Of a stretch of 64,000 bases of DNA, positions 42,158-50,365 are shown piece by piece. This DNA comes from Comamonadaceae bacterium ALPHA2B (GTDB lineage Bacteria > Pseudomonadota > Gammaproteobacteria > Burkholderiales > Burkholderiaceae_C): NCBI GenBank assembly GCA_005503065.1, contig SCOE01000001.1:248001-312000 (forward strand), in the 5' to 3' direction. A program made the position numbers and the translations under genes. The notes below the pieces were generated by a model. That model made no database searches. It was not told the DNA's origin and saw only the letters and a program-made list of their open reading frames with translations. How positions within the stretch are numbered: the stretch's first letter is position 1; each line of letters begins with the position of its first letter.

Positions 42158-42223
42158 GGATTGCTCCTGTTTTGATAGCGCCTGACGCCCGCCTGCCGGC
42201 CGCTGTCGGCCTATTTGACTCAT
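42158..42223 (+). repeat. Dispersed two-hairpin repeat, family 1, copy E
   Basis: GGATTGCTCC, TGTTTTGATAGC, then CCCGCC/GGCCGC and GTCGGCCTATTTGACTC. The first hairpin is degenerate on its 5' arm, as in copy A. Confidence 0.75.
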
Positions 42224-42261
42224 CAGCCGAGGCTGCCCGGCCCGCCGACGAGGGCAAGAAA

Positions 42262-42284
42262 AAAGCGCCGACCAGCGGCGCTTT
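42262..42284. terminator. Bidirectional hairpin terminator
   Basis: AAAGCGCCG (42262-42270), loop ACCAG, CGGCGCTTT (42276-42284), flanked on the left by an A-run. Perfect 9-bp stem. Shields the amtB control region from upstream transcription. Confidence 0.65.
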
Positions 42285-42412
42285 GAAATCGACGGGCGCC
42301 TCGTGTGCCGGGCGCCGTGTTCTGGCTGTTCTTGTTCTTGGAAGGGGTTTGTCTCCTCGGTCCCTCGCGTGCCACGGGGGAGGCCCGTTGCGAGTGCGCT
42401 GACTGTAGGGGG

Positions 42413-42429
42413 TGCACCGGCGCAGTGCA
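42413..42429. promoter_or_regulatory. NtrC-like enhancer dyad
   Basis: TGCACC, five bases, AGTGCA, one mismatch from the NtrC consensus TGCACC-N5-GGTGCA. It lies about 72-88 bp upstream of the sigma-54 -24 element, a normal enhancer distance. Confidence 0.7.
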
Positions 42430-42500
42430 TTGGTACTAACCCCCTGGACTCCGCACCGAATTGCAGCAGTGAGTTGCATTAGTGACAAAAGGTTAATGTG

Positions 42501-42516
42501 TGGCACGGCTCGTGCT
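42501..42516 (+). promoter_or_regulatory. Sigma-54 (RpoN) promoter of amtB
   Basis: TGGCACGGCTCGTGCT matches TGGCACG-N4-TTGCW in all but one position, with GG and GC exactly 12 apart. Transcription should start near 42528, giving a leader of about 30 bases to the AAAGGA ribosome site and ATG at 42559. Confidence 0.85.
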
Positions 42517-42558
42517 CGCACCCGCGCCTTCAGCATCTCCACCGCAAAGGACGCCCGG

Positions 42559-43794
42559 ATGGCCCTCGTTCCCCAGACTTCCATCAACGGTGCCGACACC
42601 GCCTGGCTGATGACCTCGACCGCGCTGGTCCTGCTCATGACGTTGCCGGGCGTGGCGCTGTTCTATGCCGGCATGGTGCGCAAGAAGAGTGTGCTCAATA
42701 CCATGGCCAACGTCGTCGGCGTGGCGGCGGTGGTGTCGATCGTGTGGTTCGCGCTGGCCTATTCGCTCGCCTTCGGTGCCGGCTCGCGCTGGATCGGCAA
42801 CCTCGACCGCGCCTGGTTCGCGGGCCTGGACTACGTGAAGGACGCGGGCACGCTCGCCGTGAGCCATGTGGCGCCCAACGTGCCCGAATCGGTGTACGCG
42901 ATGTTCCAGCTCAGCTTCGCCATCATCACGGCCGCGCTGGTGGTGGGCGCCTTCGTCGAGCGCATGCGCTTCTCGGCGGTGCTCTGGTTCGCCGCGTTGT
43001 GGACCGTGCTCGTCTATGCCCCGGTCGCGCACTGGGTGTGGGAACCGGGCGGCTGGCTGGCCGAACTCGGTGCGCTGGACTTCGCCGGCGGCTCGGTGGT
43101 GCACGTCAATGCCGGCGTGGCCGGCCTGGTCTGCGCCTATGCGCTGGGCCGGCGCACCGGGTATGGGCGCGAGCCCTTCGAGCCCTACAGCCTCGCCTTC
43201 ACGATGGTGGGCGCCGGGCTGCTGTGGGTGGGCTGGTTCGGCTTCAACGCCGGCTCGGCCGTGGCGGCCGACGGGCGCGCCGGGCTGGCGATGGCGGTGA
43301 CGCACATCGCGGCCGCCGCCGGCGCGCTGGGCTGGATGATCGCTGAATGGACCGTGCGCCGGCGCCCCTCGCTGCTGGGCCTGTGCTCGGGCCTGGTCGG
43401 CGGCCTGGTGGCCATCACGCCGGCCGCCGGCTTCGTGCGGCCCGGCTCGGCGGCGCTGATCGGCCTGATTGCCGGGCTGGCCTGCTATTGGGGCGCGACC
43501 GCGCTCAAGCGCCTGCTGCAGGCCGACGATTCGCTCGACGTCTTCGGCGTGCACGGCATCGGCGGCATCGTCGGTTCGCTGCTCACGGGCGTGTTCGCCG
43601 ACAAGCGCATCTCGGGCGTGAGCGGCGACGTGATCACCCAGGCGACCGCCGTGGGCGCGGTGGCGCTGTACAGCGCCATCGGCACGGCGGTGGTGCTCGC
43701 CATCGTGCGCGTGCTGGTCGGCCTGCGCGTCGACGAGGAGGCCGAGCGACTGGGCCTCGATCTTGCTGAGCACCGGGAGCGCCTGGGCCACTGA
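42559..43794 (+). CDS. amtB: Ammonium transporter
   Basis: 411 residues, ATG 42559 with AAAGGA upstream. Eleven or so membrane segments; no long signal peptide. The twin-histidine pore is present at His182 (VVHVNAGVAG) and His332 (FGVHGIGGIVGS). The aromatic and signature segment WFGFNAGSAVAAD is typical. Imports ammonium under nitrogen limitation. The promoter architecture (RpoN plus NtrC-like site) agrees. The usual glnK partner gene is not next to it. Confidence 0.95.
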   Translation: MALVPQTSINGADTAWLMTSTALVLLMTLPGVALFYAGMVRKKSVLNTMANVVGVAAVVSIVWFALAYSLAFGAGSRWIGNLDRAWFAGLDYVKDAGTLAVSHVAPNVPESVYAMFQLSFAIITAALVVGAFVERMRFSAVLWFAALWTVLVYAPVAHWVWEPGGWLAELGALDFAGGSVVHVNAGVAGLVCAYALGRRTGYGREPFEPYSLAFTMVGAGLLWVGWFGFNAGSAVAADGRAGLAMAVTHIAAAAGALGWMIAEWTVRRRPSLLGLCSGLVGGLVAITPAAGFVRPGSAALIGLIAGLACYWGATALKRLLQADDSLDVFGVHGIGGIVGSLLTGVFADKRISGVSGDVITQATAVGAVALYSAIGTAVVLAIVRVLVGLRVDEEAERLGLDLAEHRERLGH

Positions 43795-43838
43795 AAAGGC
43801 CGCTGCAGGCGTGCAGTACTACAAAAGGATGAGTCGTC

Positions 43839-44153
43839 ATGACCGAGAGCGAACGCGTCGCCATCGCCGCTCGCCTGCATGTCGCCCTGCGACGCAAGAC
43901 CGGCCGCGTGACCGACACCGAATGGATGGCCGTCAACGTCGAGTACGCGGCCGAAATGGTGCGCTTCGCCCGCGCCCACGCGGCCGAGTCGAAGGACACC
44001 GAGCTGGCCGAGATCGCGACGCGCCTCGAGGAAGTGATGGCGCCCGTCGCCGCCGAGCAGCGCGTGCGCGCCGCCACGCAGCAGAGCGTGGCCGCCGGCA
44101 CCGCCACCGCACCGCAGCGCACGCTGGCGCGCTACATCGGCGGTCTGCGCTGA
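43839..44153 (+). CDS. Small conserved-type hypothetical protein next to amtB
   Basis: 104 residues, ATG 43839 with AAAAGGA upstream and 44 bp after amtB. Charged, helical composition (MTESERVAIAARLHVALRRK; LAEIATRLEEVMAPVAAEQR), no membrane segment, no signal peptide. The codon pattern and ribosome site support a real gene. It is not GlnK: no T-loop or PII signature. Same strand and close to amtB, so likely nitrogen-regulated with it. Function unknown. Confidence 0.7.
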   Translation: MTESERVAIAARLHVALRRKTGRVTDTEWMAVNVEYAAEMVRFARAHAAESKDTELAEIATRLEEVMAPVAAEQRVRAATQQSVAAGTATAPQRTLARYIGGLR

Positions 44154-44169
44154 AGGCTCCCGGCGCGCG

Positions 44170-44670
44170 TCAGCGCAGCACCGCCATGGCGTGCACGTCG
44201 TGGTAGATGCCGTCGATGCAGCTGCCGCGACGCCGGACTCCCTCGTGTGCGAAGCCCAGGCTTTCGTAGAGCGCCCGGGCCCGGTGGTTGTCTTCCCGAA
44301 CCGTGAGCTCGATGCGTGTGAAGCCGCAGTCCCACGCGCGCGCGAGCGCCGCCTGCAGCAAGGCCCGGCCCAGTCCCTGCCCGCGCGCCTCCGGCCGCAG
44401 TCCCATGCCCACCGTGCCGATGTGCGCGCGCGATTCCCCCATGAGCGGCGCGATGTCGCACCAGCCCAGCACGAGGCCGTCCGCGGCCACGGCGACCACG
44501 TGCGGCAGTCCCTGTGCAAGCAGGTCCCTGTAGAAGGCCTGCGATTGCTCCCAGGGCGGCGCGGCGGTGAAGGCGAGGTACAGCCGCTCGCGCGCGACGA
44601 TGTCCAGCGCCTCGTGCAGCGAGCGCAGGTGGGCCTCGGTGGTCGGAACGACGCGCACGCCGGAGCTCAT
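44170..44670 (-). CDS. GNAT-family N-acetyltransferase
   Basis: 166 residues, ATG 44670 overlapping the stop of the GMC gene (ATGA). Acetyl-CoA motif A is clear (VGMGLRPEARGQGLGRALLQ, here about residues 92-111) with the motif B tail ARALYESLGFAHEG. Acetylates an unknown amine. Translationally coupled to the GMC oxidoreductase. Confidence 0.88.
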   Translation of the reverse strand: MSSGVRVVPTTEAHLRSLHEALDIVARERLYLAFTAAPPWEQSQAFYRDLLAQGLPHVVAVAADGLVLGWCDIAPLMGESRAHIGTVGMGLRPEARGQGLGRALLQAALARAWDCGFTRIELTVREDNHRARALYESLGFAHEGVRRRGSCIDGIYHDVHAMAVLR

Positions 44671-46328
44671 GCGCCGGTCCGGATCCACCCGGCGGCCTTC
44701 TCGGCCATCATCAGCGTCGGGCTGTTGGTGTTGCCGCTGGTGATGGTGGGCATCGCGCTCGCATCCACCACGCGCAGGCCCTGCACGCTGCGCACGCACA
44801 GGCGCGAATCGAGCACGGCCATCGGGTCGTCGGCCGCGCCCATCTTGGCCGTGCCCACCGGGTGGAAGATGGTGGTGGCGATGTCGCCCGCCAGGCGCGC
44901 CAGGTCCTCGTCGCTCTCGTACTGCGGGCCGGGCTTCCATTCCTGCGGCTGGTACTTCGCGAGCGCGGGCTGGGCGGCGATGCGGCGCGTCACGCGCAGC
45001 GAGTCGGCCGCGACCTGGCGGTCCTCGTCGGTCGACAGGTAGTTGGGTGCGATGGCCGGCGCGTCCTCGTGCCGCGCGCTCTTGATGCGCACCGTGCCGC
45101 GGCTCGTCGGGTTGAGGTTGCACACGCTGGCGGTGAAGGCCGGAAAGCTGTGCAGCGGGTCGCCGAAGGCGTCGAGCGACAGCGGCTGCACGTGGTACTC
45201 GATGTTGGGCCACACCCGATCCGGCGAGCTGCGCGTGAAGGCGCCCAGCTGCGAGGGCGCCATGCTCATCGGTCCACTGCGCCTGAGCACGTACTCCAGG
45301 CCGATCCGTGCCTTGCCGACCAGCGAGGAGGCCAGCACGTTCAAGGTCGGCGCGCCGTTGATCTTGTAGACCGCGCGGATCTGCAGGTGGTCCTGCAGGT
45401 TGGCGCCCACGCCGGGCAGGTCGGCCAGCACCGGGATGCCGTGCCGTTGCAACAGGTCGGCCGGCCCGATGCCCGACAACTGCAGCAGCTGTGGCGAGCC
45501 GATGGCACCCGCACAGAGGATCACCTCGCGCGTGGCGTTCGCGGCCACCAGCTCGCTGCCGTTCCACACCATCGCACCGGTGCAGCGCTGCGTGCCATCG
45601 GCATTTTTCTCGACCGTCAGGCGCGTGACCTGCGCGCCGGTCCACAGCTCGAAGTTCGGCCGGCCGTAGCAGGTGGGCCGCAGGAAGGCCTTGGCCGTGT
45701 TCCACCGCCAGCCGGCCTTCTGGTTGACCTGGAAGTAGCCCACGCCCTCGTTGCTGCCGCGGTTGAAGTCGGTGGTGTGGGGCACGCCGGCCTCCTGCGC
45801 GGCCTGCGCGAAGGCATCGAGGATGTCCCAGCGCAGACGCTGCTTCTCCACGCGCCATTCGCCGCCATGGCCATGGAAGCGCGCGAAGTCGGGGTCGCGC
45901 CGCGCGGCCTCGGCGGCATCGCCGAGGTAGTGGTCCTCGTGCTTCATGAAGGCCGGGAGCACCTCGTCCCAGCGCCAGGTGTCGTCGCCCGTGAGCCGGG
46001 CCCACTGGTCGTAGTCGCGCGACTGGCCGCGCATGTAGATCATGCCGTTGATGCTGGAGCAGCCGCCCAGCGTCTTGCCGCGCGGGTAGCGCAGCACGCG
46101 GCCGTTCAGGCCCGCATCGGGCTCGGTCTGGTAGAGCCAGTCGGTGCGCGGGTTGCCGATGCAGTAGAGGTACCCCACCGGAATGTGGATCCAGTGGTAG
46201 TCGTCCTTGCGGCCGGCCTCGATGAGCAGCACGCGCAGGTTGCGGTCGGCGCTCAGCCGGTTGGCCATCAAGGCGCCGGCGGTGCCCGCCCCGATGACGA
46301 TGTAGTCGAAGGTGATGTCGCTGCTCAA
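44667..46328 (-). CDS. GMC-family FAD oxidoreductase (choline dehydrogenase-like)
   Basis: 553 residues if started at the TTG at 46328, which has GGAGA at a good distance; a TTG at 46364 is open but lacks such a site. FAD Rossmann motif IVIGAGTAGALMANRL at the N-terminus, GMC signature 1 (RGKTLGGCSSINGMIYMRG), signature 2 (GAIGSPQLLQLSGIGP), and the catalytic His in FHPVGTAKMG with Asn in SGNTNSP. Oxidises a primary or secondary alcohol. Substrate unknown; neighbours give no clear choice. Confidence 0.9.
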   Translation of the reverse strand: MSSDITFDYIVIGAGTAGALMANRLSADRNLRVLLIEAGRKDDYHWIHIPVGYLYCIGNPRTDWLYQTEPDAGLNGRVLRYPRGKTLGGCSSINGMIYMRGQSRDYDQWARLTGDDTWRWDEVLPAFMKHEDHYLGDAAEAARRDPDFARFHGHGGEWRVEKQRLRWDILDAFAQAAQEAGVPHTTDFNRGSNEGVGYFQVNQKAGWRWNTAKAFLRPTCYGRPNFELWTGAQVTRLTVEKNADGTQRCTGAMVWNGSELVAANATREVILCAGAIGSPQLLQLSGIGPADLLQRHGIPVLADLPGVGANLQDHLQIRAVYKINGAPTLNVLASSLVGKARIGLEYVLRRSGPMSMAPSQLGAFTRSSPDRVWPNIEYHVQPLSLDAFGDPLHSFPAFTASVCNLNPTSRGTVRIKSARHEDAPAIAPNYLSTDEDRQVAADSLRVTRRIAAQPALAKYQPQEWKPGPQYESDEDLARLAGDIATTIFHPVGTAKMGAADDPMAVLDSRLCVRSVQGLRVVDASAMPTITSGNTNSPTLMMAEKAAGWIRTGA

Positions 46329-46390
46329 CGCGTTGTCTCCGGTGGTTCTTCTTTGGTGCCGCAAGGTTCAGCCTCTGAGGGCTGTTGTAC

Positions 46391-46486
46391 CAGGGCTCCC
46401 GCGGAACCGGCTTTGCCGGGCCGCTGGGAGCGCCCCCTTGAGGGGGGATGCGAGCGACACGCAGTGCGCGAGAGTCGGGGGTGGGC
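46391..46486 (-). repeat. GC-rich 3'-flanking repeat, family 2, copy 1
   Basis: Begins directly after the mmsA stop. Read in the mmsA direction: GCCCACCCCCGACTCTCGCG, CACTGCGTGTCGCTCGCAT, CCCCCCTCAAGGGGGCGC, then AGCGGCCCGGC and a further GCC-rich hairpin. The CCCCC/GGGGG stem could end the transcript. Copies: 55626-55719 and, inside mlaF, 51169-51240. Confidence 0.75.
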
Positions 46487-48004
46487 TTACTTTGCAGTGG
46501 GCATCACGAACTCCGCGCCCTTGCCGATGCTCTCGGGCCAGCGCTGCATGATGGACTTCTGCTTGGTGTAGAAGCGCACGCCCTCTTCGCCGTAGGCATG
46601 CATGTCGCCGAAGAGCGAGCGCTTCCAGCCGCCGAAGCCGTGCCACGCCATGGGCACCGGGATCGGCACGTTGATGCCCACCATGCCCACCTGGATGCGG
46701 CGGCCGAACTCGCGCGCCACGTTGCCGTCGCGCGTGAAGCAGCTCACGCCGTTGCCGAACTCGTGGGCGTTGATGAGGTCGACCGCCTCCTTCAGGTCGG
46801 GCACGCGCACGCAGCTGAGCACCGGCCCGAAGATCTCTTCCTTGTAGATGCGCATGTCCGGCGTCACGTGGTCGAACAGCGTGCCGCCCATCCAGAAGCC
46901 GTTGTCGCAGCCGCTGCCGGCCTTCGCGCCGTCGAACACGCGACCGTCGGCCAGCAGCGTGGCGCCTTCCTTCACGCCCAGGTCGATGTACCCGGTGATG
47001 CGCTCGTGCGCGGCTTTGGTCACGATCGGGCCCATCTCGGCCTCGAGGTTTTCGCCGTCCAGCACCTTGAGCGTCCTGGTGCGCTCGATCAGCTTGGGCA
47101 GCAGCCGGTCGGCCACGTCGCCCACCAGCACCGCCACGCTGATCGCCATGCAGCGCTCGCCGGCCGAGCCGTAGCCGGCGCCGATCAGGGCATCGACCGC
47201 CTGGTCGATGTCGGCGTCGGGCATCACCACCATGTGGTTCTTCGCGCCGCCCAGGGCCTGCACGCGCTTGCCGTGGCGGGCCCCGGTCTCGTAGATGTAG
47301 TTGGCGATCGGCGTCGAGCCGACGAAGCTGATGGCCTTGACGTCGGGGTGCTCCAGCAGCGCATCGACGGCCACCTTGTCGCCCTGCACCACGTTGAACA
47401 CGCCGTCGGGCAGGCCGGCCTCCTTCAGCAGCTCGGCCATGCGCAGCGACGCGCTGGGGTCGGTCGGGCTGGGCTTGAGCACGAAGGTGTTGCCCGCCGC
47501 GATGGCGACCGGGAACATCCACATCGGCACCATCACCGGGAAGTTGAAGGGCGTGATGCCCGCGACCACGCCCAGCGGCTGGCGCAGGGTCCAGTTGTCG
47601 ATGCCGGTGGAGACCTGCTCGGTGAAGTCGCCCTTGAGCAGTTGCGGGATGCCGCAGGCGAACTCGACGATGTCGATGCCGCGGGTGACCTCGCCCTGTG
47701 CGTCGGTGAACACCTTGCCGTGCTCGGCGGTGATCAGGTGGGCCAGTTCGTCGCGGTGCTTGTTCAGCAGTTCGAGGAACTTGAACATCACGCGCGCACG
47801 GCGGATGGGCGGGGTGTCGGCCCAGGCCGGGAACGCCGCGGCCGCGGCCTTCACGGCGGCGTCCACCTCGGCGGCCGAGGCCAGGCCCACCGCGCCGGTC
47901 ACGGCGCCGGTGGCGGGGTTGGTCACGTCCTGCGTGCGGCCCGAGGCGTTGGGCACCACGCGGCCGGCGATGTAGTGGTCGATGGGGGTCTTGGTGATCT
48001 GCAT
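46487..48004 (-). CDS. mmsA: Methylmalonate-semialdehyde dehydrogenase (CoA-acylating)
   Basis: 505 residues, ATG 48004. Aldehyde dehydrogenase fold with catalytic Cys in [17 protein letters not shown] and the NAD-binding segments [17 protein letters not shown] and [13 protein letters not shown]. The combination and length match MmsA, which turns (methyl)malonate semialdehyde into propionyl- or acetyl-CoA in valine, inositol or pyrimidine breakdown. Divergent from a LysR gene (48135), which likely controls it. Confidence 0.92.
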   Translation of the reverse strand: MQITKTPIDHYIAGRVVPNASGRTQDVTNPATGAVTGAVGLASAAEVDAAVKAAAAAFPAWADTPPIRRARVMFKFLELLNKHRDELAHLITAEHGKVFTDAQGEVTRGIDIVEFACGIPQLLKGDFTEQVSTGIDNWTLRQPLGVVAGITPFNFPVMVPMWMFPVAIAAGNTFVLKPSPTDPSASLRMAELLKEAGLPDGVFNVVQGDKVAVDALLEHPDVKAISFVGSTPIANYIYETGARHGKRVQALGGAKNHMVVMPDADIDQAVDALIGAGYGSAGERCMAISVAVLVGDVADRLLPKLIERTRTLKVLDGENLEAEMGPIVTKAAHERITGYIDLGVKEGATLLADGRVFDGAKAGSGCDNGFWMGGTLFDHVTPDMRIYKEEIFGPVLSCVRVPDLKEAVDLINAHEFGNGVSCFTRDGNVAREFGRRIQVGMVGINVPIPVPMAWHGFGGWKRSLFGDMHAYGEEGVRFYTKQKSIMQRWPESIGKGAEFVMPTAK

Positions 48005-48105
48005 GGCGGAGAAGTTCCTGCAAGGGGTGAAGGGGCGCGGCGAGCGCGGCAACGGCCGGAGTTTAGGAATCGCCGTGCCTCGCGCCTAGGCGCGGCGCTT
48101 GAATT

Positions 48106-48129
48106 GATTGTTCATTGCAGTGAACAATC
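48106..48129. promoter_or_regulatory. LysR-type palindromic operator
   Basis: GATTGTTCA, six-base spacer TTGCAG, TGAACAATC: perfect 9-bp arms with an internal T-N11-A. It lies in the gap between mmsA and the LysR gene, ending six bases before ATG 48135, so it can control both genes. It overlaps a TTG at 48108 and argues against that start. Confidence 0.75.
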
Positions 48130-48134
48130 GCCGC

Positions 48135-49130
48135 ATGGATCGCCAAAAGATCGAATCGCTGTGGCCGCACCTGCACTGGCTCACGGTGCTGGCGCAACTG
48201 GGCAGCTTCACGGCTGCGGCGCAGCGCCTGGGCGTGAGCAAGGCCGGCGTGAGCCAGCGCATCGCCGAGCTGGAGCGCGAGGCCGGCGTGCCGCTGGTGC
48301 AGCGCACCACCCGCAGCGTGCGCCTCACCGAGGCGGGCCAGCGCCTGGTCGACGAGACCCGCGCGCCCTTCGAGGCCATCGCCCACAGCTTCGCGCGGGT
48401 GCGCGACCTGGCCGCGTTGCCCAGCGGCCAGCTGCGCGTGACGGCGCCGGTCGCACTCGCACGCCAGCAGATCGTGCCGCGCCTGCCCGACTTCCTGCGC
48501 GCGCACCCCGAGGTGCATGTGGAGCTCGACCTGTCGGACCGCCTGGCCTCGCTGGCGGTGGAGGGCTTCGACCTGGCGATCCGCCACACCGCCGCGCCGC
48601 CCGACACGCACGTGGCCTGGACGCTGTGCCGCACGCGCACCGTGCTGGTCGCCAGCCGGGCCTACCTGCGCCGGCGCGGCGTGCCCGCCGACCCGCAGGC
48701 GCTCACGGCCCACGACTGCCTCTACTACCCGCGTGCGCAGGCCACGCCGGCCTGGCATTTCCGCGCGCCCGATGCGCGCGGCACGGCGCCGCGCATCACG
48801 GTGCCCGTGCGCGGCCCCTTCGCCGCCAACAACAGCGAGGCCCTGCGCGATGCGGCGCTGGGCGGGCTGGGCATCGCGCTGCTGCCGGACTTCAGCGCAC
48901 AGGCGGCGCTGCAGGCGGGCCGGCTGGTCGAGGTGCTGCCGCAGTGGGCCTCGGTCGGCGCCTTCGGCGAGCACCTGTATGCCATCCGTCCCTACGCGGC
49001 GCATGTGCCGCGGGCGGTGTCCGTCTTCGTGGCCTGGCTGCGCGAGGCGCTGGCCGAGGGTTTTCCGACGGGCGCCGCGCGCGCCCGAGTCCCTGTCGGA
49101 GATCGGCGCGATCCACACGGACAGTCGTAA
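48135..49130 (+). CDS. LysR-family regulator
   Basis: 331 residues, ATG 48135. N-terminal HTH (FTAAAQRLGVSKAGVSQRIA, about residues 27-46) and a CrgA/DmlR-like substrate domain (LRVTAPVALARQQIVPRLPD; ITVPVRGPFAANNSEALRDA). Divergent from mmsA with a palindromic operator between them. Effector unknown. Confidence 0.92.
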   Translation: MDRQKIESLWPHLHWLTVLAQLGSFTAAAQRLGVSKAGVSQRIAELEREAGVPLVQRTTRSVRLTEAGQRLVDETRAPFEAIAHSFARVRDLAALPSGQLRVTAPVALARQQIVPRLPDFLRAHPEVHVELDLSDRLASLAVEGFDLAIRHTAAPPDTHVAWTLCRTRTVLVASRAYLRRRGVPADPQALTAHDCLYYPRAQATPAWHFRAPDARGTAPRITVPVRGPFAANNSEALRDAALGGLGIALLPDFSAQAALQAGRLVEVLPQWASVGAFGEHLYAIRPYAAHVPRAVSVFVAWLREALAEGFPTGAARARVPVGDRRDPHGQS

Positions 49131-49180
49131 CCACCGGTTAGGATGCCCGGTCGATCAGCCCCGGGTCAGCCATCGCCTCC

Positions 49181-50365
49181 ATGCCGTCCGCCGCGCCGCC
49201 TCCCGCGTTCACGGAACGCCGTGACGACGCATCGCCGCGCGTGGAGCGCGCGCAGGCCGAGGAACACGGTCCCTGGGCGCCTCGCGGCCGCTGGACGGCG
49301 CTGGCGTTCTCCTCCCCGCGTCAGTGGGCCGCCCTCGAGAAATCGCTGGACGAAGCGGTCGGCCCGCAGGCCGGCGGCTCCACCGCCTGGGACCTGCGCG
49401 GCATCGAGGCGCTCGACCACATCGGCGCCCAACTGCTGTGGAACCACTGGGGGCGTGCGTGGCCGGCGCACATCGAGATGACGCCGACGCAGAAGGCCGT
49501 GCTCGACCAGGTGGCCCGCTACAGCACCGCGCCGCCCAAGGCGCCGCACTTCACCTTCTGGGACGAGATCCGGCGCCATTTCGCCAAGGGTCCCGCCCTG
49601 CTGCGCCTGGCGCGCGACGCGATGCTGCTGGTCGGCCAGCTGACGCTGGACCTGCTCAAGCTGATGCGCGCACCGCATCGCGGGCCGTGGCGCGACCTGT
49701 CGGGCCACCTCTACCAGATGGGCACCACGGCACTGCCCATCACGGCGCTGGTGGGCATGCTCATCGGCGTCGTGCTGGCGTATCTCACCTCCAACCAGCT
49801 GCGCAACTACGGCGCCGAGAGCTTCATCGTCAACATCCTGGGGCTGTCGCTGATCCGCGAGCTGGGCCCGGTGCTGGCCGCGGTGCTGGTGGCCGGCCGC
49901 TCGGGCTCGGCCATCACGGCGCAGATCGGCGTGATGCGCGTCACCGAGGAGCTCGATGCCATGCGCGTGATGGGCATTCCGCACGGCTTCCGGCTCGTCA
50001 TGCCGCGCGTGCTGGCCCTGGCCATCGCCATGCCGCTGATCAGCATCTGGACCTCGATCGCCGCGCTGCTGGGCGGCATGCTGGCGGCCGACTCCACGCT
50101 GAACATCTCGCCCGTGTTCTTCCTGCAGCAGCTGCCGCGCGCCGTGCCCTTCAGCAACATCGTGCTGGCGGTGGCCAAGTCGGCCGTCTTCGGCGTGCTC
50201 ATCGCGCTCATCGCCTGCCACTACGGCATGCGGGTCAAGCCCAACACGGAGAGCCTGGGCCGCGGCACCACGGCCTCCGTCGTCACCTCGATCACCATGG
50301 TGATCCTGGTCGACGCCCTGTTCGCCGTGCTGTTCCGCGGCATCGGATTCCGCGCCGGGACATGA
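49181..50365 (+). CDS. mlaE: STAS-MlaE fusion, ABC lipid-transport permease
   Basis: 394 residues, ATG 49181. An N-terminal STAS-like domain (about residues 30-110; AWDLRGIEALDHIGAQLLW) is joined to an MlaE permease (about 140-390) with the conserved ELGPVLAAVLVAGRSGSAI and EELDAMRVMGIP. In E. coli the STAS subunit MlaB is a separate protein; here it is built into the permease. Inner-membrane core of a phospholipid or hydrophobic-compound transporter. ATGA overlap with mlaF. Confidence 0.92.
   Translation: MPSAAPPPAFTERRDDASPRVERAQAEEHGPWAPRGRWTALAFSSPRQWAALEKSLDEAVGPQAGGSTAWDLRGIEALDHIGAQLLWNHWGRAWPAHIEMTPTQKAVLDQVARYSTAPPKAPHFTFWDEIRRHFAKGPALLRLARDAMLLVGQLTLDLLKLMRAPHRGPWRDLSGHLYQMGTTALPITALVGMLIGVVLAYLTSNQLRNYGAESFIVNILGLSLIRELGPVLAAVLVAGRSGSAITAQIGVMRVTEELDAMRVMGIPHGFRLVMPRVLALAIAMPLISIWTSIAALLGGMLAADSTLNISPVFFLQQLPRAVPFSNIVLAVAKSAVFGVLIALIACHYGMRVKPNTESLGRGTTASVVTSITMVILVDALFAVLFRGIGFRAGT

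Larger units (their letters stand above)
41900..42558. other. 659-bp non-coding region before amtB
   Basis: No convincing gene. It holds, in order, featureless GC-rich DNA (41900-42150), a family 1 repeat (42158-42223), a hairpin (42262-42284), an NtrC-like dyad (42413-42429), a second half-site-like stretch (CGCACC then GCAGCA, about 42451-42467) and a sigma-54 promoter (42501-42516). The frames open here have no ribosome site or family-like sequence. Confidence 0.7.

Noticed and set aside
43795-43838. GGCCGCTGCAGGCG...GTACTACAAAAGG after amtB as another family 1 copy
   Set aside because: Only short scattered matches to the minus-strand consensus and neither hairpin is intact, so it was not counted.
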